Below, piece after piece: positions 21,026 through 30,309 of a DNA stretch of 64,000 nucleotides. This DNA is from Sphingomonas changnyeongensis (GTDB lineage Bacteria > Pseudomonadota > Alphaproteobacteria > Sphingomonadales > Sphingomonadaceae). The position numbers and the translations under genes were made by a program. Where the stretch lies: positions 1,062,501 to 1,126,500 of the forward strand of contig NZ_CP047895.1 in NCBI RefSeq assembly GCF_009913435.1, given 5' to 3'. Each line of letters begins with the position of its first letter. Position 1 is the stretch's first letter. The notes under the pieces are model-generated. The model saw only the letters and a program-made list of their open reading frames with translations, was not told the DNA's origin and did not search any database.

Positions 21026-21214
21026 GGCGCGGACCTCGGCGGCTTGCGGCCGGTCGGATGGCCGGCCATCGGCCGACGCTACCGGCTTCGCCAGGCGGTT
21101 GAAAGGGCCGATCCCCGCACCGCGGCCCGCCCAGCCTTGACGCCTGCCGGTGGCTCGACTAGGCGGGCGCGTCCTTTTTCAGCCTTTTCACAAGATTCGA
21201 GCAAGATTCGCGCC

Positions 21215-21340
21215 ATGAAAATCCGTAACTCTCTGAAGTCCCTCAAGGACCGTCATCGCGACAACCGCGTCATCCGTCGTCGCGGCCGCACCTATGTGAT
21301 CAACAAGACCAACCGCCGGTTCAAGGCCCGCCAGGGCTGA
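21215..21340 (+). CDS. rpmJ: 50S ribosomal protein L36
   Basis: A 41-residue basic protein, [17 protein letters not shown] at the start and NRRFKARQG at the end. It is the alphaproteobacterial form that lacks the four zinc-binding Cys/His residues, a known cysteine-free variant. It stands alone rather than in the spc operon, as usual for this type, and the HAD phosphatase gene starts six bases after its stop. Confidence 0.96.
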   Translation: MKIRNSLKSLKDRHRDNRVIRRRGRTYVINKTNRRFKARQG

Positions 21341-21346
21341 TCCGCA

Positions 21347-21955
21347 ATGGCGGTGTCGGCCGTCGTCTTTGACGTCGGCAATGTCCTGTTTTCATGGGAC
21401 CCGCGCTTCCTTTACGAGCGCCTGATCAGCGATGATCAGGCGCTTGACGTGTTTCTGCGCGATGTCGTCACCCATGACTGGCATTTCCAGCATGATGCCG
21501 GCCGCCCCTTCGCCGAGACGCAGGCGGAGCTGAGCGCGCGTTTCCCCGAACATGCCGGGCTGATCGCGCTCTGGGGTCCGCGCTTCAACGACAGTGTCGG
21601 GCCGATGATCCCGGGCATGGCCGATCTGGTCGCGGCGCTCGACGCGCGCGGCGTGCCGCTGTTCGCGATCACCAATTTCTCCGACGAGTTCTGGCCGCCC
21701 TTCCGCGCCGCCCATGCGCCGCTGTTCGACCGGTTCCGCGATATCGTCGTCTCCGGCACCGAAAAGCTGGTGAAGCCCGATCCGGCGATCTACCGGCTGG
21801 CGCTCGACCGGTTCGGGGTTGCGGCCGATGCCGCGATCTTCATCGACGACCGGGCGGAAAACATCGCCGGCGCCGAATCGGTCGGGCTGCGCGGCCATCT
21901 GTTCCGCGACGCGCCGACGCTGGCGCAGGAACTGACGGCGCTGGGCCTGCTCTGA
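21347..21955 (+). CDS. HAD-superfamily phosphatase
   Basis: A 202-residue HAD-IA hydrolase. Motif I is FDVGNVL (nucleophile Asp9, with Gly in the second position, as in the YihX-like group), motif II is AITNFS, motif III the lysine in EKLVKPDPAIY, motif IV FIDDRAEN. The helical cap lies between motifs I and II, as in haloacid dehalogenase and glucose-1-phosphatase relatives. Substrate unknown, probably a small phosphorylated metabolite. Start ATG 21347 is just after rpmJ. Convergent with queG across a dispersed-repeat hairpin. Confidence 0.88.
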   Translation: MAVSAVVFDVGNVLFSWDPRFLYERLISDDQALDVFLRDVVTHDWHFQHDAGRPFAETQAELSARFPEHAGLIALWGPRFNDSVGPMIPGMADLVAALDARGVPLFAITNFSDEFWPPFRAAHAPLFDRFRDIVVSGTEKLVKPDPAIYRLALDRFGVAADAAIFIDDRAENIAGAESVGLRGHLFRDAPTLAQELTALGLL

Positions 21956-21962
21956 CAGCGCC

Positions 21963-21998
21963 GCCGGGTTAAGTCCACCCGGCTCGAAGACGATCTAG
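21963..21998 (-). repeat. Stop-codon-overlapping dispersed repeat, copy 2, with hairpin
   Basis: The 26-base core 21973-21998 matches copy 1 in 23 positions and ends in CTAG, which contains the TAG stop of queG. Part of it pairs with the neighbouring bases in a perfect 7-bp stem (21963-21969 with 21977-21983, loop 7). There is no T-run on either strand. Confidence 0.8.
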
Positions 21999-23176
21999 GC
22001 GGGCAGACCGGCCAGCACCGCCCCGCGCGCCGCTGCCCATTCGGCGCGGACATCGGGATCGGCTTCAGCGTCGGTGCGCGGGGGCGCCAGCGCCGCCAGC
22101 CTTGAGCCGTCGATCCGCGCGAGCGCCCAGATCGCTGCGCCGCGCACAATCGGCGCGGGATCGTCGATCAGCGCCGCAACCGCGTCGCCAAGCGCGGGAT
22201 CGCCGCCATTGCCGGCAGCGATCAGGCAGTTGCGCACCATCCGGTCGCGGCCGATCCGCTTGACCGGCGAGCCGGCGAACACCTGACGGAAGCCCCTATC
22301 GTCAAGCGCCAGCAGATCCGCGAGCGCCGGCGCGGTCAGCTCGGCGCGCGGATGGAAGGCGAGATTGGCCGCCGCGCTGCGGGCGAATTTGTTCCACGGG
22401 CACACGGCCAGACAATCGTCGCAGCCATAGATGCGGTTGCCGATGCCGGGGCGGAGATCGGGCGGGATCGGCCCTTTGTGCTCGATCGTCAGATAGGAAA
22501 CGCAGCGCCGCGCATCGATCCGGTAGGGTGCGGGAAAGGCCTGGGTCGGGCAGGCGCGCTGGCAGGCGTCGCAGCTGCCGCAGCGGTCGCGGCCGGGCGC
22601 GTCGGCGGCCAGATCGAGCGTCGTGAAGATCATGCCCAGGAACAGCCAGCTGCCGTCGCTGCGGCTGACCAGGTTGGTGTGCTTGCCCTGCCAGCCGAGC
22701 CCGGCGGCTTCGGCGAGCGGCTTTTCCATCACCGGCGCGGTGTCGACGAACACCTTCACATCCCCGCCCGCGCGGCCGACCAGCCAGCGCGCCAGCTCCT
22801 TCAGCTTCTTCTTGACGACATCATGATAGTCGCCGCCCTGCGCATAGACCGAAATGCGGCCGACCGCCGCCTGATCGGCAAGCGCGAGCGGGTCGAGCGC
22901 GGGCGCATAGCTGAGGCCAAGCGCGATCACCGAGCGCACCTCGGGCCACAGCCCCGCCGGGGCCGCGCGCTGATCGGCACGGCTTTCCATCCAGATCATC
23001 TCGCCATGCGCGCCCTCGGCCAGCCAGCGGCGCAGCCTCTCGCCGGCGCGCGGCGCGGCGTCGGCGCGCGCGATGCCGCAGGCGGCAAAGCCGAGGGCGC
23101 GGGCCTCTGCCTTCAGCGCGGCTTCGACGCTGCCCTGCGGCGTCGGTGGAATGGGTGGTCCTGGCATCTGCGGCAT
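21995..23176 (-). CDS. queG: Epoxyqueuosine reductase
   Basis: A 393-residue cobalamin- and Fe-S-dependent enzyme that makes queuosine from epoxyqueuosine at the tRNA wobble position. The two 4Fe-4S motifs are [16 protein letters not shown] and [11 protein letters not shown]; a catalytic region [26 protein letters not shown] is present in part, and a C-terminal HEAT-like segment (from about residue 320) completes it. ATG 23176 is used; ATG 23167 is nearly as good. Its TAG stop lies in a dispersed repeat. No other queuosine gene is adjacent. Confidence 0.96.
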   Translation of the reverse strand: MPQMPGPPIPPTPQGSVEAALKAEARALGFAACGIARADAAPRAGERLRRWLAEGAHGEMIWMESRADQRAAPAGLWPEVRSVIALGLSYAPALDPLALADQAAVGRISVYAQGGDYHDVVKKKLKELARWLVGRAGGDVKVFVDTAPVMEKPLAEAAGLGWQGKHTNLVSRSDGSWLFLGMIFTTLDLAADAPGRDRCGSCDACQRACPTQAFPAPYRIDARRCVSYLTIEHKGPIPPDLRPGIGNRIYGCDDCLAVCPWNKFARSAAANLAFHPRAELTAPALADLLALDDRGFRQVFAGSPVKRIGRDRMVRNCLIAAGNGGDPALGDAVAALIDDPAPIVRGAAIWALARIDGSRLAALAPPRTDAEADPDVRAEWAAARGAVLAGLPA

Positions 23177-23413
23177 CTCTTGGCGCGTCTTGTGCGCGGT
23201 TCGCCCGCTTCTCCGGCGGTGGCGCTGAGCTTAACCCAGCCGGCCCCGCGCGGCGAGGCGGAACCCGTGTCATTTCTGCAACGCACAATCAGTTCTTTCG
23301 CGGACGCAAATCGAATCGCGCCCTTGTCACGGATTCGCAATATACCCGGCTCAAGGGGCCTGCGACCGTGCGCCGGGTTAACAAGGCGTGAAGGCCCAGA
23401 ACAGGGGAAAGCA

Positions 23414-26400
23414 ATGAGGAATCGTCTCTTTATCGGCGCGGCCGTTGCTGCGCTCATCGCACCTGCGGCCGTCCAGGCGCAGGAAATCACCTCGGTGATT
23501 CGCGGCACCGTGACCAATGGCGGCGTTCCCGTCGCCGGTGCGACCGTCACCGCCGTCCATGTCCCCTCGGGCACGCGCTCGACCGCCACGACCGACGCCA
23601 ATGGTGCGTTCAACCTGTCCGGCCTGCGTGCCGGCGGTCCGTTCACCGTGTCGGTCAACGACAATCAGGCGCAGATTTCCGACATCAACACCGTGCTCGG
23701 CACGCCCTATGACCTGCCGATCGAGCTCGCCGATTTCTCGCAGGACATCGTCGTCACCGCCGCGGCGGTCGTGAAGGCGGGCAACATCTCGCAGGGCCCG
23801 GCCACGCTGCTGACCGCGCAGCAGATCTCGACGATCGCGACCATCAACCGCGACGTGCGCGACCTGTCGCGCCGCGACCCGTTCGCGCGCCTGTCCGACT
23901 CGCCGGGCGGCGGCCGCGCCGTTTCGTTCGCCGGCCAGAACCCGCGCTTCAACCGCTTCACCGTCGACGGTGTGCCGGTCACCGATAACTTCGGCCTCAA
24001 CCCCGACGGCCTGCCGACCCGCCGGTCGCCGATCCCGCTCGATGCGATCGGCCAGTATCAGACCCGCGTTGCGCCGTTCGACGTCCGCGAAGGCAACTTC
24101 CAGGGCGGCGTCGTCAACGTCGTGCTGAAGTCGGGCACCAACGAGTTCCACGGCACCGGCTTCTACGCCTACACGGCCGACGAACTGCAGGGGAACCGCA
24201 CGCGCGACCTGCGCGTCAACCTGCCGAACTTCCGCAACACCAATTATGGCGCGCAGCTGTCCGGCCCGATCATCAAGGACAAGCTGTTCTTCATGATCGC
24301 GGGCGAGAGCATCCGCGACAACTCGCCGATTGCCGAAGGTCCGCTCGACAACAATGCCGGCAACCCGATCCCGAACCTGACCCAGGCCATTGTCGATCAG
24401 GTGTCGTCGATCGCCCGGTCGCGTTACAATTACACGACCGGCGGCGTGGTGGACAATCAGCGCGACCGCGATGACCGCATCGTCGCCAAGATCGACGCCA
24501 ACCTGTCGGACACGCAGCGCGCGGCGATCACCTATGCCTACACCAAGGACTCGATCGTCTTTGCGCAGAATCTGAGCCAGACGACCAACGCGCCGAGCCT
24601 TGGCCTTGCGTCGAACGCCTATACCCAGTCGCAGGAACTGCACACCGCGGTGTTCAACCTGAACTCCGACTGGTCGGACAATTTCTCGACCGAGTTCCGC
24701 GCCTTCTACAAGGACTATGTCCGCGGTCAGGATCCGCTGCTCGGCCGCAACTTCGCGCAGTTCCAGGTCTGCACCGCGCCGACCTCGGACCGTGTGCTCG
24801 CCGGCGGCGTCGTCAACCCTGACGCCGGTGCGTCGATCACCTGCGCGCCGGGCGTGCCGACCGTCGCCTTCGGTCCGGACATTTCACGCCAGTCGAACAG
24901 CCTGACCTCGCAGAGCTGGGGCGGCCTGTTCCAGGCGCGTCTGCAGGCGGGCGACCATGACCTGCGCCTGTTCGCCGAATATCAGGACGCCAAGATCTTC
25001 AACCTGTTCCTGCAGCGCACGCTCGGCGACTATTATTTCGACTCGCTGGCCGATTTCCAGGCGGGCAACGCCCAGCGCCTGCGTTACCAGAACGCCGTTC
25101 CGTCGCTGAACCCCGACGATGCGGCGGCGCGGTTCGAATATCAGACGCTGACCTTCGGCCTGCAGGACAATTGGCGCGTCACCGACACGCTCAACGTCTC
25201 GCTCGGCGCGCGCTTCGACCTGTATGGCGGCTCGTCGCGTCCGGCGCTCAACCGCGACTTCCTGGCGCGTTACGGCTTCACCAACCAGGCGTTCCTGGGC
25301 GGCCGCAGCCTGTTCCAGCCGCGCTTCGGCTTTGACTGGAAGCCGGTCAACCGGTTCAGCCTGCGCGGCGGCGTCGGCATCTTCGGCGGCGGCGCGCCCG
25401 ACGTCTATGTGTCGAACAGCTTCTCGAACACCGGCTTCCTGTCGAACGCGATCGACATCCGCGTGAACAACAACGGCACCTTCAACGTGCCGGGCCTGAC
25501 CGGCGCCGATGCGACGGCGGTGGGCACTGCGGGTCTCGTCAATGTGAACGGCGCGGCCATTCCGGGGGCGATCAACACCTATCTGTCGGGCCGGTCGGCC
25601 GGTGCGCTGGCGCCGACCAACGCGCTCGATCCCGATTTCGATGTGCCGTCGCAGTGGCGGGCGACCCTGTCGGCCGATTACGAGGCCGATCTCGGCCCGC
25701 TCGGCGATGGCTGGAACTTCGGGGCGGACCTGTTCTTCTCCAAGGTCCGCAACCAGGTGCTGTTCCAGGACATCCGTTCGCGCCCGAACGGCCTGACCAC
25801 GCCTGATGGCCGTCCGCGCTACAGCTCGATCACCAGCTTTGCCGATACCAACTTCGACATCCTGCTGACCAACACCTCGCGCGGCCGCAGCTATGTCGGG
25901 GTCGTCCGGTTCGACAAGACGTTCAAGTTCGGCCTGAACCTGTTCGGCAGCTACACCTATCAGGATGTGAAGGATCAGGCCCCGGCGACGTCGTCGGTCG
26001 CGCTGTCCAACTATTCGAACGGCGCCTATGTCGATCCGAACCGGGTCGCCTATGGCACGGCGAATGACGAAGTCCGTCACTTCTTCAAGTACGGCTTCAA
26101 CTTCGACCGGGCGTTCTTCGGTGACTACAAGACCCGGATCAACCTGTTCGCCGAAACGCGCACCGGCCGTCCGTTCAGCTACACCTTCCAGAACCAGGGT
26201 GCGCGCTCGAGCGTGTTCGGCACGATCGGCGGCAACAGCCGTTATCTGCTCTATGTGCCGACCGTGAACGACCCGCTGGTCAGCTATGACAGCGCGGCGA
26301 CCCAGGCGGCGTTCAACGCGTTCATCGACTCCTCGAAGCTCAACCGCTTCCGGGGCCGGATCGCGCCGCGCAACGCCTTCCGCTCGCGGTCCTTCACCAA

Positions 26401-26731
26401 GATCGACCTGCACGTTGAACAGGAAATCCCGGCCTTCTTCGGCGATGCGCGCTTCACCGTGTTCGCGGACATCGAAAATCTGGGCAATCTGATCAACCGC
26501 AACTGGGGCCAGGTGCAGGAGTTTGCCTTCCCGCAGACGATCGCCCTGCTGCAGGTGCAGTGCCTCCAGGCGCCGGTCGCGACCGGCACCGCCCCGGGCG
26601 CTGCCGCGACGACCACCAGCACCCAGGCCTGTGCGCAGTATCGTTATTCGAACTACCGCGCCCAGGACCCGGTGGTGTTCAGCCGCCAGTCGCTCTACGC
26701 GATCCGCGTCGGCGCGCGCTTCACCTTCTGA
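23414..26731 (+). CDS. Oar-like TonB-dependent receptor with carboxypeptidase-regulatory domain
   Basis: A 1105-residue outer membrane protein. ATG 23414 follows AGGGGAAAG and gives a signal peptide (1-22, VQAQ). Residues 23-105 form a carboxypeptidase-regulatory-like beta-sandwich (RGTVTNGGVPVAGATVTAV, TTDANGAFNLSGLRAG). A plug follows (VVTAAAVVK, NRFTVDGVPVTDNFG, GGVVNVVLKSGTNEFHG) and then a long barrel ending RVGARFTF. The layout is that of the Oar family, associated with protein or peptide export and uptake. A perfect terminator follows. Ligand unknown. Its promoter lies in the 237-base region shared with the divergent queG. Confidence 0.94.
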   Translation: MRNRLFIGAAVAALIAPAAVQAQEITSVIRGTVTNGGVPVAGATVTAVHVPSGTRSTATTDANGAFNLSGLRAGGPFTVSVNDNQAQISDINTVLGTPYDLPIELADFSQDIVVTAAAVVKAGNISQGPATLLTAQQISTIATINRDVRDLSRRDPFARLSDSPGGGRAVSFAGQNPRFNRFTVDGVPVTDNFGLNPDGLPTRRSPIPLDAIGQYQTRVAPFDVREGNFQGGVVNVVLKSGTNEFHGTGFYAYTADELQGNRTRDLRVNLPNFRNTNYGAQLSGPIIKDKLFFMIAGESIRDNSPIAEGPLDNNAGNPIPNLTQAIVDQVSSIARSRYNYTTGGVVDNQRDRDDRIVAKIDANLSDTQRAAITYAYTKDSIVFAQNLSQTTNAPSLGLASNAYTQSQELHTAVFNLNSDWSDNFSTEFRAFYKDYVRGQDPLLGRNFAQFQVCTAPTSDRVLAGGVVNPDAGASITCAPGVPTVAFGPDISRQSNSLTSQSWGGLFQARLQAGDHDLRLFAEYQDAKIFNLFLQRTLGDYYFDSLADFQAGNAQRLRYQNAVPSLNPDDAAARFEYQTLTFGLQDNWRVTDTLNVSLGARFDLYGGSSRPALNRDFLARYGFTNQAFLGGRSLFQPRFGFDWKPVNRFSLRGGVGIFGGGAPDVYVSNSFSNTGFLSNAIDIRVNNNGTFNVPGLTGADATAVGTAGLVNVNGAAIPGAINTYLSGRSAGALAPTNALDPDFDVPSQWRATLSADYEADLGPLGDGWNFGADLFFSKVRNQVLFQDIRSRPNGLTTPDGRPRYSSITSFADTNFDILLTNTSRGRSYVGVVRFDKTFKFGLNLFGSYTYQDVKDQAPATSSVALSNYSNGAYVDPNRVAYGTANDEVRHFFKYGFNFDRAFFGDYKTRINLFAETRTGRPFSYTFQNQGARSSVFGTIGGNSRYLLYVPTVNDPLVSYDSAATQAAFNAFIDSSKLNRFRGRIAPRNAFRSRSFTKIDLHVEQEIPAFFGDARFTVFADIENLGNLINRNWGQVQEFAFPQTIALLQVQCLQAPVATGTAPGAAATTTSTQACAQYRYSNYRAQDPVVFSRQSLYAIRVGARFTF

Positions 26732-26756
26732 TCCGCGCCTGACCGACCAAAAAAAG

Positions 26757-26793
26757 GCCGCCGCCCGGACCCTCCGGGCGGCGGCTTTTTTTT
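26757..26793 (+). terminator. Intrinsic terminator of the Oar-like receptor gene
   Basis: A perfect 13-base-pair stem (26757-26769 with 26773-26785), three-base loop, then eight T. An A-run precedes the stem, so it may also work for the convergent HD gene. Confidence 0.92.
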
Positions 26794-26818
26794 GATGCCC
26801 GATGTGGCGGCGGGCGGG

Positions 26819-27418
26819 TCAGTCCTTGACCAGCGTGCTGCGCTTCGGCCGCGCCATCACGCGGCGGACCATCGGCTCGAAAAAGGCGAGCGGGGCGGTG
26901 TCATAGGCCGGGTCGAACGCCGCCTGATCATATTTGGCGCAGAACTCGGCACAGGCCTCGAAATGCGCATGGCCGCGAAACTGTTCGCGCAGGTCGCGGT
27001 CGAGGCCGAGATGGTGGTAGTAATAATAGCCCTGGAACACGCCGTGATTGGCGGTGATCCAGTGATTCCGCTCCGACACGAACGGCTTCAGGATCGCGGC
27101 GGCGACATCGGGGTGGTTGAACGACCCCAGCGTGTCGCCGACATCGTGGAGCAGCGCCATCACCACATATTCCTCGTCACGCCCGTCGCGGTGCGCGCGC
27201 GTCGCGGTCTGCAATGAATGCTGGAGCCGGTCGACCGGAAAGCCGCCATAATCGCCGTCAAGCAGCCGCAGATGATCGAGCACCCGGTCGGCGACCTTGC
27301 CGGCAAAGGCCATGAAATGGCTGGAGATGATCTGCCAGTCCTCGGCCGTGCCCTCGGTCATGGCGGTAAAGCCGGCGCGGCGGTGTTCGCCCTCGGCAAT
27401 GTCGATGTCGGTGGCCAT
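26819..27418 (-). CDS. HD-domain protein
   Basis: A 199-residue protein with an HD-type metal centre: a leading histidine in RLQHSLQTATRAHRDG, the paired HD in VVMALLHDVGDTL, and later histidines in NHPDV and ITANHGVF. The arrangement resembles the PhnZ/myo-inositol oxygenase-like branch of HD proteins, in which a mixed-valence di-iron site cleaves carbon bonds, but a plain phosphohydrolase role is equally possible. No signal peptide. AAGGAGAG sits just before the ATG. It is convergent with the Oar-like receptor; there is no clear operon partner. Confidence 0.8.
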   Translation of the reverse strand: MATDIDIAEGEHRRAGFTAMTEGTAEDWQIISSHFMAFAGKVADRVLDHLRLLDGDYGGFPVDRLQHSLQTATRAHRDGRDEEYVVMALLHDVGDTLGSFNHPDVAAAILKPFVSERNHWITANHGVFQGYYYYHHLGLDRDLREQFRGHAHFEACAEFCAKYDQAAFDPAYDTAPLAFFEPMVRRVMARPKRSTLVKD

Positions 27419-27562
27419 GTCTCTCTCCTTGCCCGTCCGGTCCCGCGCGGGCCGGCGCTGTGTGCGGGGGTGAGGCTATAGGCGCTGACCGCATCGGGGA
27501 AGGGGGCGGGTGCTGGGCCACTTACCGGTTCAACCGGCGGCAGATTTCCGCTAGGCTGATAT

Positions 27563-28663
27563 GTGATGCCGACCTTCGGGCTGACCGCCGCACCGTTTTT
27601 CGAGGACAAGAACCGGGCGTTCTGGAACCTCCAGACCGCCGGCTGGGCGGGCTATTTCCTGCTGCGCACGCTGTCGGGCTTTGCCAATGGGCTGACGCTC
27701 GCCTTCCTGGTGCCGGTCGCGGTGTCGACCGCCACCGGCTATTCGCTGACGCTGATGCTGGGCGCGCTCTATCGGGGGCTGATGGACCGGGCGCCGGTCG
27801 TCACCTGGACCGGGTCGATCGCCGGCATGACGATCGCGGCGGGGCTTTATTCGCTGATCGATGCGTGGATCTTCAACACCATCCAGCGCCCGGGCGAGGC
27901 GTTCCAGATCCGCCTGTTTCTCGGCACCATGTTCCTTGATTTCGTGGTGATCGCCGCCTGGTCGGCGCTCTACTTCGCGATCAATTATTTCCTGGTCGTC
28001 GAGGAACAGGCCGACCGGCTGAAGGCGCTGGAAAGCCAGGCCTCGACCGCCCAGCTGGCGATGCTGCGCTATCAGCTCAACCCGCATTTCCTGTTCAACA
28101 CGCTGAACTCGATCTCGACGCTGGTGCTGCTGAAGCAGACCGACCGGGCGAACGCGATGCTGTCGCGCCTGTCGTCGTTCCTGCGCTACACTCTGGTCAA
28201 CGAGCCGCTGGGGCAGGTGACGGTCGAGCAGGAGATCGAGACGCTCAAACTCTATCTCGACATCGAAAAGATGCGCTTCGAAAGCCGGCTGCGCACGGCG
28301 TTCGAGATCGATCCGGTGGTGCTGCGTGCGCGCCTGCCGTCGCTTTTGCTGCAACCTTTGGTCGAGAACGCGATTAAATATGCGGTGACGCCGCAGGAAG
28401 AAGGGGCCGACATCACGGTCAGCGCCCGGCTGGTCGTCGACCGGGTGCGCATCCTGGTCGCCGATACCGGGCCGGGACCGGGGGCGGCCCGGCCGGCCTG
28501 CACCATGTCGACCGGCGTCGGTCTGGCGAATATTCGCGACAGGCTGGCGCAGGCCTATGGCCAGGACCATGATTTCGACGCGAGAGCGGGGGCGGAAGGC
28601 GGATTCGAGGTGTTGATCGAGATTCCGTTTCAGACCGAGGACCAACCAAGGGAAGCCGCATGA
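27563..28663 (+). CDS. LytS-type sensor histidine kinase
   Basis: A 366-residue inner membrane kinase (GTG 27563; ATG 27566 is equally possible). At least four membrane segments occupy residues about 28-145. A short coiled-coil leads to the His_kinase domain with the phosphoacceptor in LRYQLNPHFLFNTLNS (His175), followed by an ATPase domain with LLLQPLVENAIKYA and a G-box (STGVGLANIRDRL). The stop overlaps the start of the LytTR response regulator by four bases, so the two form a cognate pair. The sensed signal is unknown. Confidence 0.93.
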   Translation: MMPTFGLTAAPFFEDKNRAFWNLQTAGWAGYFLLRTLSGFANGLTLAFLVPVAVSTATGYSLTLMLGALYRGLMDRAPVVTWTGSIAGMTIAAGLYSLIDAWIFNTIQRPGEAFQIRLFLGTMFLDFVVIAAWSALYFAINYFLVVEEQADRLKALESQASTAQLAMLRYQLNPHFLFNTLNSISTLVLLKQTDRANAMLSRLSSFLRYTLVNEPLGQVTVEQEIETLKLYLDIEKMRFESRLRTAFEIDPVVLRARLPSLLLQPLVENAIKYAVTPQEEGADITVSARLVVDRVRILVADTGPGPGAARPACTMSTGVGLANIRDRLAQAYGQDHDFDARAGAEGGFEVLIEIPFQTEDQPREAA

Positions 28664-29460
28664 CCATCAGAACCATCCTCGTCGACGACGAGCCTCTGGC
28701 CATCCAGGGCCTGCAGCTGAGGCTTGAGGCGCATGAGGATGTCGAGATTGTCGACACCTGCTCCAACGGCCGCGAGGCGATCCGGTCGATCAAGACCAAC
28801 AAGCCCGATCTGGTGTTTCTCGACATCCAGATGCCCGGTTTCGACGGCTTTTCGGTCGTCCAGGGGCTGATGGAGGTCGAGCCGCCGCTGGTGGTGTTCG
28901 TCACCGCCTATTCCGACCATGCGATCCGCGCGTTCGAGGCGCAGGCGGTCGATTATCTGATGAAGCCGGTCGAGGAAGACCGGCTGGCGACCACGCTCGA
29001 CCGGGTGCGCCAGCGCCTGTCGGAAAAACGCGGCGCGGAGGAGGTCGACCGGCTGCGCGAGGTGCTGGCCGAGGTCGCGCCCGAGGCGGCGGCCGAAATG
29101 GGCGAGGGCGGCGATGCGCCCGCCGCCAGCCGGTTCGAAAAGATGATCAACATCAAGGATCGCGGCCAGATTTTCCGCGTCGATGTCGACACGATCGAGC
29201 GTATCGACGCCGCCGGCGATTATATGTGCATCTACACCGCCGACAACACGCTGATCCTGCGCGAAACGATGAAGGATCTGGAAAAGCGGCTCGACCCGCG
29301 CCGTTTCCAGCGTGTCCACCGCTCGACGATCGTCAATCTCGATCTGGTCCGTCAGGTGAAGCCGCACACCAATGGCGAATGTTTCCTTGTCCTTGGCTCG
29401 GGCGCGCAGGTGAAGGTCAGCCGCAGCTATCGCGACGTCGTCGCGCGCTTCGTGCATTGA
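28660..29460 (+). CDS. LytTR-family response regulator
   Basis: A 266-residue regulator. Receiver domain 1-120 has the acidic pair VDDEP, phosphoacceptor Asp55 in VFLDIQMPG, and the conserved Lys in YLMKPVEED. A charged linker (about 125-155) leads to a LytTR DNA-binding domain (160-266; ERIDAAGDYMCIY, RVHRSTIVNLDLV). It should bind direct repeats upstream of targets when phosphorylated by the adjacent kinase. No obvious target is encoded nearby, so the regulon is probably elsewhere. Confidence 0.95.
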   Translation: MTIRTILVDDEPLAIQGLQLRLEAHEDVEIVDTCSNGREAIRSIKTNKPDLVFLDIQMPGFDGFSVVQGLMEVEPPLVVFVTAYSDHAIRAFEAQAVDYLMKPVEEDRLATTLDRVRQRLSEKRGAEEVDRLREVLAEVAPEAAAEMGEGGDAPAASRFEKMINIKDRGQIFRVDVDTIERIDAAGDYMCIYTADNTLILRETMKDLEKRLDPRRFQRVHRSTIVNLDLVRQVKPHTNGECFLVLGSGAQVKVSRSYRDVVARFVH

Positions 29461-29490
29461 CCGGCGGGCCGGTCGTGCCGCCGATGGCTG

Positions 29491-30300
29491 ATGTCTGAGG
29501 CCACCCGCCAGATCGCCCGCGCCGCGGCGCTGGCCCGGCTGCATGTGCCGGGCGCGCCGCTGATCCTGTTCAACGTCTGGGACGCCGGCTCCGCGCGCGC
29601 GGTTGCGGAGGCGGGGGCGGCGGCGGTCGCGACCGGCAGCTGGTCGGTCGCCGCCGCGCACGGCTTTGCCGATGGCGAGGCGCTGCCCGTCGATCTCGCG
29701 ATCGCCAACGCGGCGCGGATCGCGGCGGCGGTCGAGCTGCCGGTCACCATCGATTTCGAGGGCGGCTATGCCGGTGATCCGGCGCGGCTTGCCGATCATA
29801 TGGCGCTGCTGCTCGCGACAGGCGCGGTCGGCTGCAATCTGGAGGACCGGGTGATCGGCGGCACCGGGCTCTATCCGCTGCCCGCCCAGGCGCGGCGGAT
29901 CGAGGCGATGCGCCGCGCCGCCGAACGGGCTGGCATTCCCGCCTTCATCAACGCGCGCACCGACCTGTTCCTGGAGGCGCGCGCCGAGGATCACGACGCC
30001 GCCCTGCTCGATCTGGCGGCGGAGCGCAGCCGTGCCTTTGCCGATGCCGGGGCGAGCGGCCTGTTCGTCCCCGGCCTTGCCGATGAACGGCTGATCGCGC
30101 GGCTGTGCGCGGCCAGCCCGCTGCCGGTCAATGTGATGCAGCGGCCCGGCGTGCCCCCGCCCGCCCGGCTGGCCGCGCTCGGCGTCGCGCGGATCAGCCA
30201 TGGCCCCGGGCCCTATCGGCTGGCGATGCGCGCTCTGGCCGATGCCGCGCGCGCCGCGCTGCTGCCGACGGGCGGTTGCGCTCCGCCGCTGATCGGCTAG
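29491..30300 (+). CDS. Isocitrate lyase/PEP mutase family protein
   Basis: A 269-residue TIM-barrel enzyme. Conserved active-site segments are FNVWDAGSARAV, TIDFEGGYAG (metal-binding Asp region), GCNLEDRV and PAFINARTDLFL. This branch of the ICL/PEPM superfamily is common and mostly uncharacterised; it lacks the classical KKCGH segment of isocitrate lyase, so it is neither aceA nor prpB. It probably cleaves or forms a C-C or P-C bond in a small 2-oxo acid. It starts 30 bases after the LytTR gene and ends nine bases before xthA, so co-transcription is possible. Confidence 0.85.
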   Translation: MSEATRQIARAAALARLHVPGAPLILFNVWDAGSARAVAEAGAAAVATGSWSVAAAHGFADGEALPVDLAIANAARIAAAVELPVTIDFEGGYAGDPARLADHMALLLATGAVGCNLEDRVIGGTGLYPLPAQARRIEAMRRAAERAGIPAFINARTDLFLEARAEDHDAALLDLAAERSRAFADAGASGLFVPGLADERLIARLCAASPLPVNVMQRPGVPPPARLAALGVARISHGPGPYRLAMRALADAARAALLPTGGCAPPLIG

Positions 30301-30309
30301 GCGGAGACG

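Noticed and set aside
29491..30300. Isocitrate lyase or methylisocitrate lyase
   Set aside because: The classical KKCGH catalytic segment is missing and the protein is too short for isocitrate lyase; it fits the broader PEP mutase-like group.
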